Assembly: GCA_963511305.1 (NCBI GenBank)
Contig: CAUPIJ010000001.1
Span: 62,001 to 126,000 of the forward strand
From: Propionimicrobium sp963511305
Lineage (GTDB): Bacteria; Actinomycetota; Actinomycetes; Propionibacteriales; Propionibacteriaceae
DNA: 64,000 nt
Reading direction: 5' to 3'
In this document: positions 11,644-20,095 of the stretch, piece after piece
Layout of the letters: the number at the start of each line of letters is the position of its first letter
Numbering within the stretch: position 1 is the stretch's first letter
Position numbers and translations under genes: made by a program
Notes under the pieces: model-generated
The model's input: the letters and a program-made list of their open reading frames with translations, nothing else
Database searches by the model: none
What the model was told of the DNA's origin: nothing

Positions 11644-12102
11644 TTAAAAAAGTTCGCCAGCAGGTTGCCCAGTCTGGCGTTCCTTCTCGATGGCCTGCTC
11701 GAGGATAGAAACCGCAGCCGCCTGGTCGATGACTGCTCTGCGTTTCTTCGTGTTGCGGCCTATCGAATCAAATTGTTTCGACACCGTCGCGGTGGACAAT
11801 CTCTCATCCACCAGGCGAATTGGCGCTGACAATCTTTCCTCAAGCATAGCCGCAACACCAGCCATATATTCGGCAGCCGGGCCAGCGTTGCCCCGTAAAT
11901 CTATCGGCCAGCCAAGAATGACCTCAATGGGATCGTACTCCTCGACTATCGCCGAAATCCTGGCCAGAGCCGGCGCCGGGTCTTTGGCGCTGTTCGGCAC
12001 GGTCTCCACCGGATAGCAGAGCAGGCAGTCCCGATCGCAGGCGGCCACCCCGACTCGGGCCTTGCCCCAGTCGATAGCGACGCGAACGCCCTTGCGAAGC
12101 AT
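11644..12102 (-). CDS. ruvX: Putative pre-16S rRNA nuclease / Holliday junction resolvase-like RuvX (YqgF)
   Basis: RNase H-fold protein of 152 residues. The first catalytic aspartate is Asp11 in AIDWGKARVGVA, the second acidic motif is in LVDERLSTATV, and the third is in VIDQAAAVSILEQAI. Family members process the 5' end of 16S rRNA; a Holliday-junction role was proposed from fold similarity. The first aspartate is followed by WG rather than the common PG, a minor variant. It is directly abutted by alaS upstream and mltG downstream. Confidence 0.94.
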   Translation of the reverse strand: MLRKGVRVAIDWGKARVGVAACDRDCLLCYPVETVPNSAKDPAPALARISAIVEEYDPIEVILGWPIDLRGNAGPAAEYMAGVAAMLEERLSAPIRLVDERLSTATVSKQFDSIGRNTKKRRAVIDQAAAVSILEQAIEKERQTGQPAGELF

Positions 12103-14781
12103 TTAGGCCAGAGCCTGCCTAGCCGCAGCGATAACCTCTTCGATGGCCTTGCCAGCTCCTTTCGGGTTGCTGCCGCCGCCCTGCGCCATGTCCGGCTTGC
12201 CGCCGCCCTTGCCGCCAAGCTCAGCGGTGGCAACCTTCACCAGGTCGCCGGCCTTGAGGCCTCGATCGCGAGCGCCCTCGTTAGTAGCCACCACGACGGA
12301 AACCTTCTCGCCCAAGCCGATCAGTGCGACGACGCCGGCGACGGTCAGCCGATCACGAATATCGGAGGCCAGACTGCGAAGCTGGCCGCCGTCAACCCCA
12401 TCGATGGCCTCGGCGACGACAGTCACTCCGTCGATATTCTGGGCACGCTCGAGATAGGTCGAGATGTTGCCAGCCAGCTGCGCGGCCTTCAGCGCCGCGA
12501 TCTGCTTGTGCGCAGCCTTCAACTCCTCGATCATCGAGCTGATGCGATCAGGCATCTGCTGCGGCGAAACCTTGAGCACGTCGGTTAGCTGGTTGACCAG
12601 CGCGCGCTCGGCAGCGAGATGGCTAAAGGCGTCCATGCTGACCAGGGCCTCGACTCGCCTGGTGCCCGAACCGATCGACTGCTCTCCGACAAGATCAATC
12701 AGGCCAATCTCGGCGCTGGAGTTCACGTGTGTGCCACCGCAGAGCTCGCGGCTCCATGGTCCGCCCATCTCTACCATGCGCACGACATCAGGATACTTTT
12801 CGCCAAACAGGCTCATCGCACCGAGTTTCTTGGCGTCTTCGAGCTTCATCTGTTGGACGCTAACCTGCAGGTTGTCGTGGATCGCCAGGTTGCAGCGCTC
12901 CTCGATCTCCTGGCGAAGCAGGGTCGACAGCCCCTTCTGGCTAAAGAAATCGAAGCGCAGGTAGCCGGGCTTGTTGTAAGAGCCAGCCTGGGTGGCAGTC
13001 GGGCCGACCAGCTCGCGCAGCGCGGCGTGTACGATGTGGGTCGCGGTGTGCGCCTGGCAGCTGCCCATCCGGTGCGCCGCGTCGACCTCTGCGAAGATTT
13101 CCTCGCCGAGTGCCAGCTCGCCGTCCAGCTGCACCTTGTGCACGACGAGACCTGGGATCGGGCGCTGCACATCCAGCACCTCCAGATCGCCTGCGGCCGT
13201 GCGGATCACTCCAGCGTCGGAATCTTGGCCGCCGGATTCTGCGTAGAACGGGGTCTCCTCCAGCACGATCTCGACTACGTTTCCGCCCTGGGCGGCCTTG
13301 ACCACCTGGCCGTCCTGGATCAGGCCGCGAACCTTGGTTGGCAGGCTCAAGTCGGTGTAGCCGCGGAAGGGCGTCTCGCCTGCAGAGCGGAGTTCCTGGT
13401 AGGCCTCCAGCGAAGCGGCGCTGCCCTTCTTTGCGCGAGCGTCTGCCTTAGCCCTGGCCTTCTGATCGGCCATCAGCTTGGTGAACTGCTCCTGGTCGAC
13501 CTCTAGTCCCTGCTCAGCGGCCATCTCGAGAGTCAGGTCGATCGGGAAGCCGTAGGTGTCGTGCAGCTGGAAAGCCTTTTCGCCGGACAACTTCTCGCTT
13601 CCGGAGTTCCTGGTCTCAACAACCGCGTTTTCAAAAAGCGTCGTGCCTGAGGTCAGAGTGCGGTGGAACGTGGCCTCCTCGTTCTCCGCGACCTCCTTGA
13701 CGCGAGGCCACTGCTCATCAATATCGGGGTAAGAGGTGTGCATCTGCTCGCGGCTGACGTCGAGAAGCTCCACCAGCGTCTTCGAATCGTTGCCGAGCAG
13801 GCGCATCGAGCGAATCGAGCGGCGCAGCAGGCGACGAAGCACGTAGCCACGGGCCTCGTTACCAGGAGTAACACCGTCGGTCATCAACATCAGAGCGCTG
13901 CGGATGTGGTCGGAGACCACGCGCAGCCGGACATCGTCTGCTGCGTTCGCGCCGTACTTCTTATCGGTCAGCGCAGATGCCCGCTCAATAACGGGGAAGA
14001 TCTCATCGATCTCGTACATGTTGTTCTTGCCCTGCAGCAAATAGGCAATGCGCTCCAGGCCGGCGCCGGTATCGATGTTCTTGTTGTCCAGCTGTGCAGA
14101 AACGTCGAAGTCATCTTTGGCCCGAACCTCAGAAAGAACCTCGGTCTCGAAGACCAGATTCCAGATTTCCAGGAACCGATCCTCGTCTGCCTCCGGGCCG
14201 CCGTCCTTACCGAACTTGGGGCCGCGGTCGACGTAGATCTCGGAGCAGGGACCGCCAGGTCCGGGGACGCCCATGGTCCAATAGTTATCCTTCAGTCCAC
14301 GAAATTGGATGCGCTCGGCGGGAACACCCATCTTGATCCAGGTGTCGCGAGCCTCGATGTCACCATCGGGATAGGAGGGGTGCAGGCCGGGCCCCAGAAC
14401 AGTGACCCAGATGGAATCGGGCGAAAAACCGAAGCCACCCTCGTCCTGGCTAGCGGTGACCAGCTCCCAGGCCCACTCGATGGCCTCCTTCTTGAAGTAG
14501 TCGCCGAAGCTGAAGTTACCTAGCATCTGAAAGAAAGTGCCGTGGCGAGTGGTCTTGCCGACGTCATCAATGTCTAGGGTGCGAACGCACTTCTGGATGC
14601 TCGCGGCGCGCTTCCAGGGTGAAGGCTCCTCGCCAACAAGATAGTGCTTGAACGGCACCATGCCCGCGTTAACGAACAACAGAGTGGGATCGTTGTATAG
14701 CAACGACGCGCTTGGCACCACGGCGTGCGCTCGGTCTGCAAAGAAATCTAGGAACCTGCGACCAATTTCTGCTGCTTTCAT
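12103..14781 (-). CDS. alaS: Alanyl-tRNA synthetase
   Basis: Charges tRNA-Ala and edits mischarged Ser/Gly-tRNA. It has 892 residues, the full family length. The class II catalytic core has RTLDIDDVGKTTRHGTFFQMLGNFSFGDYFKKEAI and GPGGPCSEIYVDRG. The editing domain carries the zinc ligands HTATHIVHAALRE and CGGTHVNSSAEIG. The C-terminal oligomerisation domain has the glycine-rich LGGKGGGKPDMAQGGG. The ATG has a strong GGGAAGG site. It heads the alaS-ruvX-mltG-tetR-aroCKB unit and is divergent from the BrkB-type gene across 127 bp. Confidence 0.98.
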   Translation of the reverse strand: MKAAEIGRRFLDFFADRAHAVVPSASLLYNDPTLLFVNAGMVPFKHYLVGEEPSPWKRAASIQKCVRTLDIDDVGKTTRHGTFFQMLGNFSFGDYFKKEAIEWAWELVTASQDEGGFGFSPDSIWVTVLGPGLHPSYPDGDIEARDTWIKMGVPAERIQFRGLKDNYWTMGVPGPGGPCSEIYVDRGPKFGKDGGPEADEDRFLEIWNLVFETEVLSEVRAKDDFDVSAQLDNKNIDTGAGLERIAYLLQGKNNMYEIDEIFPVIERASALTDKKYGANAADDVRLRVVSDHIRSALMLMTDGVTPGNEARGYVLRRLLRRSIRSMRLLGNDSKTLVELLDVSREQMHTSYPDIDEQWPRVKEVAENEEATFHRTLTSGTTLFENAVVETRNSGSEKLSGEKAFQLHDTYGFPIDLTLEMAAEQGLEVDQEQFTKLMADQKARAKADARAKKGSAASLEAYQELRSAGETPFRGYTDLSLPTKVRGLIQDGQVVKAAQGGNVVEIVLEETPFYAESGGQDSDAGVIRTAAGDLEVLDVQRPIPGLVVHKVQLDGELALGEEIFAEVDAAHRMGSCQAHTATHIVHAALRELVGPTATQAGSYNKPGYLRFDFFSQKGLSTLLRQEIEERCNLAIHDNLQVSVQQMKLEDAKKLGAMSLFGEKYPDVVRMVEMGGPWSRELCGGTHVNSSAEIGLIDLVGEQSIGSGTRRVEALVSMDAFSHLAAERALVNQLTDVLKVSPQQMPDRISSMIEELKAAHKQIAALKAAQLAGNISTYLERAQNIDGVTVVAEAIDGVDGGQLRSLASDIRDRLTVAGVVALIGLGEKVSVVVATNEGARDRGLKAGDLVKVATAELGGKGGGKPDMAQGGGSNPKGAGKAIEEVIAAARQALA

Positions 14782-14896
14782 TTACCTTCCCTCATTCGTT
14801 ATCAGACCTTTGTCGTTGTCGCGCCCGGGTCAAGGCGCTCCTCAACTCGCCTAGCCTAGCGCGTCAGCCGATAAATGGACACACCGGAAAATTATG

Positions 14897-14911
14897 TAGT
14901 CTGTAGTAGTG
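14897..14911 (+). promoter_or_regulatory. Leaderless-type -10 element of the BrkB-family gene
   Basis: TAGTCT at 14897-14902 lies exactly 6 bp before the GTG start at 14909, so the predicted transcription start falls on the start codon. No Shine-Dalgarno sequence is present. Confidence 0.5.
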
Positions 14912-15919
14912 AATCATACGCAGCAGACCAATCGCCCCCGGCCAAAGCTGAACAGCCGAGACCGCAAATTCGTATTGAAGGCAACCCTCTCGCGATTCAG
15001 TGAAAACCAGACGACCGACGTGGCGGCCACGCTAACGTATTTCACGGTTCAGACAATTTTCCCCGCGCTGCTAGCCCTGGTTTCGATTCTGCAGTTGATC
15101 GGGCAGTCCGATCAGGTGATGCCCGCCGTCTTTTCGATGATCGAGAGCTCGGTACAGGATCAGCAGGCGGTTGACCTGATCAGGGGAATCGTCGGGGGCT
15201 TTCTCGACTCGCCCGGAGCACCGATAGCCCTGATCAGCGGTATCTTGGTGGCCCTGTGGTCGGCGAGCGGCTATGTGGCTGCGTTCTCTCGGGCACTAAA
15301 CCGCGTCTACCGAATCGAGGAGGGACGTAACGGCATAAAGCTGAAGATCCAGCAGTTCTTAATCACTATCGTCATGATCGTGGTGCTGGTGATAGCCCTT
15401 CTGGCGCTAGTGCTTTCGGGAGACATCGCCGCGAAGATTGGCGGCCTGATCGGGCTCGGCGAGACGGCCGTCCTGATCTGGGGCATCGTGAAGTGGCCGG
15501 TGCTGCTAGTAATCCTGATCGGCATGGTATCAGTGCTTTATCACTTCGGGCCGAACCTAGAGCGCGACAAGTTTCGGCCCATCAGCACGGGTTCGGCGGT
15601 CGCCGTTGTCGTGGCGCTGGTTTCCGTGTTGGGCTATGGCTTTTATCTTTCAAACTTTGGCAACTACAACAAGACCTACGGCGCGTTAGCCGGCGTCATC
15701 ATCGCCCTGCTGCTGTTCTGGGTCACCAACATCGCCTTGCTTCTGGGCGCGACGCTGGACGCCGAGATCGGCAGAACCCGTCAACTCAGGCTGGGCATGC
15801 CCGCCGAACGACAACTGCTCAAGACCCCGCAGGACGCCGACGGGCTGCGAGCCGCTAAAGAGAAATCAGATCGCCTGGCTCAGGAAGCCCACGAGATTCG
15901 CATCGAAGAACGCGACTAA
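14909..15919 (+). CDS. YihY/BrkB family inner-membrane protein
   Basis: The 336-residue protein matches the YihY/BrkB (virulence factor BrkB) family, once misnamed RNase BN. Hallmarks are AATLTYFTVQTIFPALLALVSI near the N-terminus, ALWSASGYVAAFSRALNRVYRIEE in the middle, VLYHFGPNLERDKF, and the late helix GVIIALLLFWVTNIALLLGATLDAEI. About six membrane helices are visible, with a charged cytoplasmic C-terminal tail. Its function is not established for the family; transport or envelope roles are proposed. The stop overlaps the convergent rarA stop by 4 bp. Confidence 0.92.
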   Translation: MNHTQQTNRPRPKLNSRDRKFVLKATLSRFSENQTTDVAATLTYFTVQTIFPALLALVSILQLIGQSDQVMPAVFSMIESSVQDQQAVDLIRGIVGGFLDSPGAPIALISGILVALWSASGYVAAFSRALNRVYRIEEGRNGIKLKIQQFLITIVMIVVLVIALLALVLSGDIAAKIGGLIGLGETAVLIWGIVKWPVLLVILIGMVSVLYHFGPNLERDKFRPISTGSAVAVVVALVSVLGYGFYLSNFGNYNKTYGALAGVIIALLLFWVTNIALLLGATLDAEIGRTRQLRLGMPAERQLLKTPQDADGLRAAKEKSDRLAQEAHEIRIEERD

Positions 15920-17262
15920 CGCCCCAGTAGCTTTCTGAGGGTCTGCAGCCTCTCGGAAATCTGGGCCTCGTTGCCGTTTTCGCTCGGTTTGTAGTAGCGA
16001 GCATCCGCCAGCTCGTCCGGCAGGTACTGCTGGCTGGCCACGTTGTGGGGAAAGTCGTGGGCGTATTTATAACCGCGCCCGTGACCGTAGTTCTTCGCCG
16101 TCGCGTAGTGGGCGTCACGCAGGTGGGCGGGCACCTGGCCGATCTTTCCTTCTCGGACGTCGGCCTGGGCCGCGTCGATGGCGGCGATAACGGCATTTGA
16201 CTTGGGTGCGGTTGCCGCGGCTATCGTAGCCTGCGCGAGATTCAGCCTGGCCTCCGGCATGCCGATCAGTTGGACTGCTTGGGCAGCAGCGACGCAGGTC
16301 TGCAGCACCGAAGGTGCCGCCATGCCGATGTCCTCACTAGCCAAGATGACCAGCCTGCGTGCAATAAAGCGAGGATCCTCCCCCGCCTCGATCATCCTGG
16401 CCAAGTAATGCAGCGCCGCGTCCACATCGGAGCCGCGCACCGACTTGATGAACGCGCTGATCACGTCGTAGTGCTGGTCGCCATCGCGGTCGTAGCGAAC
16501 CGCCGCCCTGTCGACCGATTGCTCGAGCACCTCGGTGTCGATCACCTTCTGCCCCTTGGCCTCGGCTCCCCTAGCCGCCTCCTCAAGATAAGTCAGCGAC
16601 CGTCTGGCGTCACCACCCGCCAGCTGAATGATCGACTCGCGAGCCTGCTCATCTAGCTCGAACTTGCCGCCCAGCCCTCGCTCATCGCGAAGCGCCCTGT
16701 CCAACAGCAGGCTGATGTCCTCGGCGCTAAGTGGCTCAAGGGTGAGCAGCAGTGAGCGGGAAAGCAGCGGAGAGATGATCGAGAAGCTGGGGTTCTCCGT
16801 GGTTGCCGCGACCAGGGTGACAAGTCGGTTCTCAACGGCGGGAAGCAGCACGTCTTGCTGCGCCTTGTTGAACCTGTGTACCTCGTCGACGAATAGCACG
16901 GTCGTCTTTCCGTGTGCGAGCTCCCTTTTTGCGATCTCAATCTCTTGCCGCACCTGCTTGACGCCTGCGCTAACCGCCGAGATCTCGACGAACCTGCCCT
17001 CGGTGGCGTTGGCAACTACCGAGGCGATCGTGGTCTTGCCGACGCCTGGAGGGCCCCACAAGAAAACCGACATGGCCCCGGTGCCTTCAGCCAATCTACG
17101 CAAGGGCGAGCCCGGAGCGAGCAGATGTTTCTGGCCGACGATCTCATCCAGGCTCCTAGGACGCATCCGCACGGCAAGCGGGGCTTGGGCGTTGTCGCCG
17201 TCGGCCAGCGAACTAATCGACGTCTCGACAGGCGTCACGTTGTCAAAAAGATCTTCGCTCAC
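15916..17262 (-). CDS. rarA: Replication-associated recombination protein A (RarA/MgsA AAA ATPase)
   Basis: Clamp-loader-like AAA+ ATPase that acts at stalled replication forks together with SSB. It has 448 residues. The Walker A is GPPGVGKTT, Walker B FVDEVHRFNKAQQD, sensor 1 AATTENPSF, and the arginine-finger region SPLLSRSLLLTLEPL. The C-terminal tetramerisation region includes GSDVDAALHYLARMIEAGEDPRFIARRL. The GTG start has no clear ribosome-binding site but has TAGCCT 7 bp upstream. It is followed by the BrkB gene, convergent with a 4-bp overlap. Confidence 0.96.
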   Translation of the reverse strand: MSEDLFDNVTPVETSISSLADGDNAQAPLAVRMRPRSLDEIVGQKHLLAPGSPLRRLAEGTGAMSVFLWGPPGVGKTTIASVVANATEGRFVEISAVSAGVKQVRQEIEIAKRELAHGKTTVLFVDEVHRFNKAQQDVLLPAVENRLVTLVAATTENPSFSIISPLLSRSLLLTLEPLSAEDISLLLDRALRDERGLGGKFELDEQARESIIQLAGGDARRSLTYLEEAARGAEAKGQKVIDTEVLEQSVDRAAVRYDRDGDQHYDVISAFIKSVRGSDVDAALHYLARMIEAGEDPRFIARRLVILASEDIGMAAPSVLQTCVAAAQAVQLIGMPEARLNLAQATIAAATAPKSNAVIAAIDAAQADVREGKIGQVPAHLRDAHYATAKNYGHGRGYKYAHDFPHNVASQQYLPDELADARYYKPSENGNEAQISERLQTLRKLLGR

Positions 17263-17275
17263 AGCTACCAGGCTA
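17260..17275 (-). promoter_or_regulatory. Leaderless-type -10 element of rarA
   Basis: TAGCCT (minus strand, 17270-17275) is 7 bp from the GTG start of rarA, in the 55-bp gap after the phosphatase gene. Confidence 0.35.
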
Positions 17276-17317
17276 GCCGTTTTTGGCAGCTAGCTGAAAG
17301 GACTTGTCGAGCTCGGC

Positions 17318-18088
17318 TTAGCCCAAAAGCGATTTCACCAAGGCGCCCTGGTCGTTTTCGTTCCAGCCGTTACGGTCGAGCCAATTGGCCAGAGCACCGA
17401 ATTTCTCGTCAACCATGCCTAGCAGTAGCTTCATGGCTTCGGCTGGAGTGGACTGGGACGAGACCCTGGCTTCCATCTCAGCCGAACCGGCCGCCGCAGC
17501 CTGACCGAGGCGCTCGAGAATCGCAGGCACCTTCTCGTCGGAGGCCGCATAGTCGGCGATGACCTGGTCGTCGGGCACGCCGATAGTCTTCAGCACGACG
17601 GCGCAGATGGTTCCGGTGCGGTCCTTGCCCGCCGCACAGTTTACGATGGTCGCGCCGGGCGCGTTTGCGATGGTGCGCATCGCAGTGACAATCGATTCGG
17701 GACGCCAGGTGAAATAGCCTAGATAGTGCCGCGCGGTGCGATGCGCGTGGTCTTCCTTGGCTAGGGCCTCGGCGCCGATCACGCCAGCCCACGGCGGCAG
17801 CGGTTCCGAGGGATCGTCCTCTGGATACAGGCTCAGATGGTGACGCTTGACCTTATCGCCGAACGGCCAGGCCGGATCAACGAACATCTCCCTATTTGTC
17901 CGCAGATCGACAACATCGCTCAGGTGGTAGTCGGTCAGCAGGCTATCTTGGGCATCTTCGCTCAGATCGCCCAGATTATCCGAGCGGAGCACGACACCGG
18001 ATCGGACGACCCGGCCATCAGCGGTTGTACGGCCACCCAGGTCGCGCATGTTCACAACGCCAGCAAGATCAATCCAATTCGTCATCAT
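17318..18088 (-). CDS. Tyrosine-protein phosphatase (Y_phosphatase3 family)
   Basis: A 256-residue dual-specificity-like phosphatase. NMRDLGG near residue 13 is the family signature. The catalytic P-loop C-A-A-G-K-D-R has Cys151 and Arg157 (CX5R), and the general-acid loop region lies upstream. Relatives include Mycobacterium PtpB, which is secreted and acts on phosphotyrosine and phosphoinositides; no signal peptide is seen here, so the protein is probably cytoplasmic. Two adjacent ATGs can serve as start (18088, 18085); TAGATT 7 bp upstream suggests a leaderless mRNA. It lies between aspS and rarA. The substrate is unknown. Confidence 0.9.
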   Translation of the reverse strand: MMTNWIDLAGVVNMRDLGGRTTADGRVVRSGVVLRSDNLGDLSEDAQDSLLTDYHLSDVVDLRTNREMFVDPAWPFGDKVKRHHLSLYPEDDPSEPLPPWAGVIGAEALAKEDHAHRTARHYLGYFTWRPESIVTAMRTIANAPGATIVNCAAGKDRTGTICAVVLKTIGVPDDQVIADYAASDEKVPAILERLGQAAAAGSAEMEARVSSQSTPAEAMKLLLGMVDEKFGALANWLDRNGWNENDQGALVKSLLG

Positions 18089-18101
18089 GCCTGTCAATCT
18101 A
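18086..18101 (-). promoter_or_regulatory. Leaderless-type -10 element of the tyrosine phosphatase gene
   Basis: TAGATT (minus strand, 18096-18101) is 7 bp before the ATG at 18088. No Shine-Dalgarno motif lies between. The gap from aspS (116 bp) holds nothing else I can name. Confidence 0.45.
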
Positions 18102-18204
18102 GCAATGTCAGGCAACCGAATAATGAATTGCGCGTTAATGCCGCCCGAAGACGCGAATGGGGATGGTTGTGAGTCATCCCCATCACGCGAATCGTAAGAA
18201 TTAG

Positions 18205-20019
18205 TTACTTACTCTCGGTCTTCTTTTCCTCGCCGGCCTTCTTGTCGTCGGCCTTCGGCTTGAAGTCGACACCGGTCTCCCTGCGCTGCAGCTTGGTGAT
18301 CGGGGCGGGAGCACCCGTCAACGGATCGAAGCCATTGCCGGTCTTCGGAAATGCGATGACCTCGCGGATCGACTCGGAGTGGGTCAGTAGCGAAACAATG
18401 CGATCCCAGCCGAACGCGATGCCACCGTGCGGCGGGGCTCCGTAAGAGAACGCGTCGAGCAGGAATCCAAACTTGGCCTGAGCCTCCACCTCACCGATGC
18501 CCATCACCTTAAAGACGCGCTCCTGAACATCCTTGCGGTGAATACGTATCGAGCCGCCACCGATCTCGTTGCCGTTACAGACGATGTCGTAGGCGTCAGA
18601 CAGCGCGCTGCCAGGGTCCTGCTCAAAGTTGTCCAGGAACTCCGGCTTGGGCGATGTGAAGGCGTGATGGACGGCAGTCCACGCGCCCTCGCCGACGGCC
18701 ACATCGCCCTCGGCCTTGGCCTCGGAGGTGGGCTTGAACAGCGGGGCATCGACGACCCAGCAGAAGCTCCAAGCATCCTCGTCGACCAGATCGCAGCGCT
18801 TGGCGATCTCCTGACGAGCGGCACCCAGCAGCATTTGCGAGGCGGTCCTCTCGCCTGCTGCGAAGAAGATGCAGTCGCCCGGCTTTGCCGAAGTGGCGGC
18901 GGCCAGGCCGTCGCGCTCCTCTTCGGAGATGTTCTTGGCCACCGGGCCGCCGAGCGTGCCGTCCTCGGCGATCGTGACGTAGGCAAGGCCCTTTGCGCCG
19001 CGCTGGCGCGCCCAATCCTGCCAGGCGTCGAACGTGCGACGCGGCTGGGAAGCACCACCCGGCATGACGATCGCGCCAACGTAAGGGTTCTGGAAGACGC
19101 GGAACGGGGTGTTAGCGAAGAACTCGGTGAGGTCAACCAACGGCAGATCGTAACGAAGATCCGGCTTGTCAGAGCCGTACTTGTTCATCGCGTCCTCGAA
19201 CGTGATGCGCGGCAGCGGGGTCGGAATCTCGGCGCCGATCAGCCGCCAAATCTCAACCACCAGCTGCTCAGCAAGCGCCATTACGTCTTCCTGGTTCACG
19301 AAGCTCATCTCGATATCGAGCTGCGTGAACTCCGGCTGACGGTCGGCGCGGAAATCCTCGTCGCGGTAGCAGCGAGCGATCTGGTAGTAGCGTTCCATGC
19401 CGGCAACCATCAGCAGCTGCTTGAAGAGCTGCGGGCTCTGCGGTAGCGCGTACCAGGAGCCGGGCACCAGCCGTGCGGGTACCAGGAAGTCGCGGGCGCC
19501 CTCCGGGGTCGAGCGGGTCAGGGTCGGGGTCTCGATCTCCACGAAATCGTGGCTTCCAAGCACTCGACGAGCAGCCTGGTTGACCTTAGAGCGCATCCGA
19601 ATCGTAGCCGCCGGCTTCGGACGACGCAGGTCGAGGTATCGGTAGCGGAAGCGAGCGTCCTCGCCAACATTGACCCGCTCGTCGATCGGGAACGGCAGCG
19701 GATCGGAGACGCTGAGCACTTCCAGGTCCTCGACGCCAATCTCGATCTCGCCGGTGGCCATCTTCGGGTTGATGGTCTCCTCGTCGCGGAGCTGAACCTC
19801 GCCAGTTGCCTTGATGCAGAACTCGTTGCGCAGCCTGTGCGCGCCCAGCTTCTCGACCAGTTCCTCTCGGAAGACCAGCTGCGAGATGCCGGTTGCGTCA
19901 CGCAGGTCAATGAAGACCACACCACCATGATCTCGGCGAGCATTGACCCAGCCTGCCAACGTAACGGTTTTTCCGATGTCGGCCTTGGTAAGCGTGCCGG
20001 CGTCATGTGTGCGAATCAT
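18205..20019 (-). CDS. aspS: Aspartyl-tRNA(Asn) synthetase, probably non-discriminating
   Basis: Class II synthetase of 604 residues with the bacterial-type GAD insertion (about residues 290-420). The N-terminal OB fold reads GWVNARRDHGG with His31; E. coli, which is specific for tRNA-Asp, has Leu at this place. Motif 2 is in CYRDEDFRADRQPEFTQLDIE and motif 3 in GGIAFGWDRI. His31, with the gatCAB genes in this window, predicts that it also charges tRNA-Asn with Asp for later amidation. A lysine/glutamate-rich C-terminal tail of about 20 residues follows the core. The ATG has GAAAGGG upstream; it follows hisS by 76 bp. Confidence 0.97.
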   Translation of the reverse strand: MIRTHDAGTLTKADIGKTVTLAGWVNARRDHGGVVFIDLRDATGISQLVFREELVEKLGAHRLRNEFCIKATGEVQLRDEETINPKMATGEIEIGVEDLEVLSVSDPLPFPIDERVNVGEDARFRYRYLDLRRPKPAATIRMRSKVNQAARRVLGSHDFVEIETPTLTRSTPEGARDFLVPARLVPGSWYALPQSPQLFKQLLMVAGMERYYQIARCYRDEDFRADRQPEFTQLDIEMSFVNQEDVMALAEQLVVEIWRLIGAEIPTPLPRITFEDAMNKYGSDKPDLRYDLPLVDLTEFFANTPFRVFQNPYVGAIVMPGGASQPRRTFDAWQDWARQRGAKGLAYVTIAEDGTLGGPVAKNISEEERDGLAAATSAKPGDCIFFAAGERTASQMLLGAARQEIAKRCDLVDEDAWSFCWVVDAPLFKPTSEAKAEGDVAVGEGAWTAVHHAFTSPKPEFLDNFEQDPGSALSDAYDIVCNGNEIGGGSIRIHRKDVQERVFKVMGIGEVEAQAKFGFLLDAFSYGAPPHGGIAFGWDRIVSLLTHSESIREVIAFPKTGNGFDPLTGAPAPITKLQRRETGVDFKPKADDKKAGEEKKTESK

Positions 20020-20095
20020 AATTCCCTTTCAAAGTATGCCCGCATAGACAGTACGGGCTAGCTTGATCAGTTTAGAACCTGTAGTTAGAAAACGG

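Noticed and set aside
18427..19446. Open frame of about 339 codons antisense to aspS
   Set aside because: Low-complexity Arg/Gly/Ala/Val-rich translation typical of the opposite strand of a GC-rich gene; aspS is intact.
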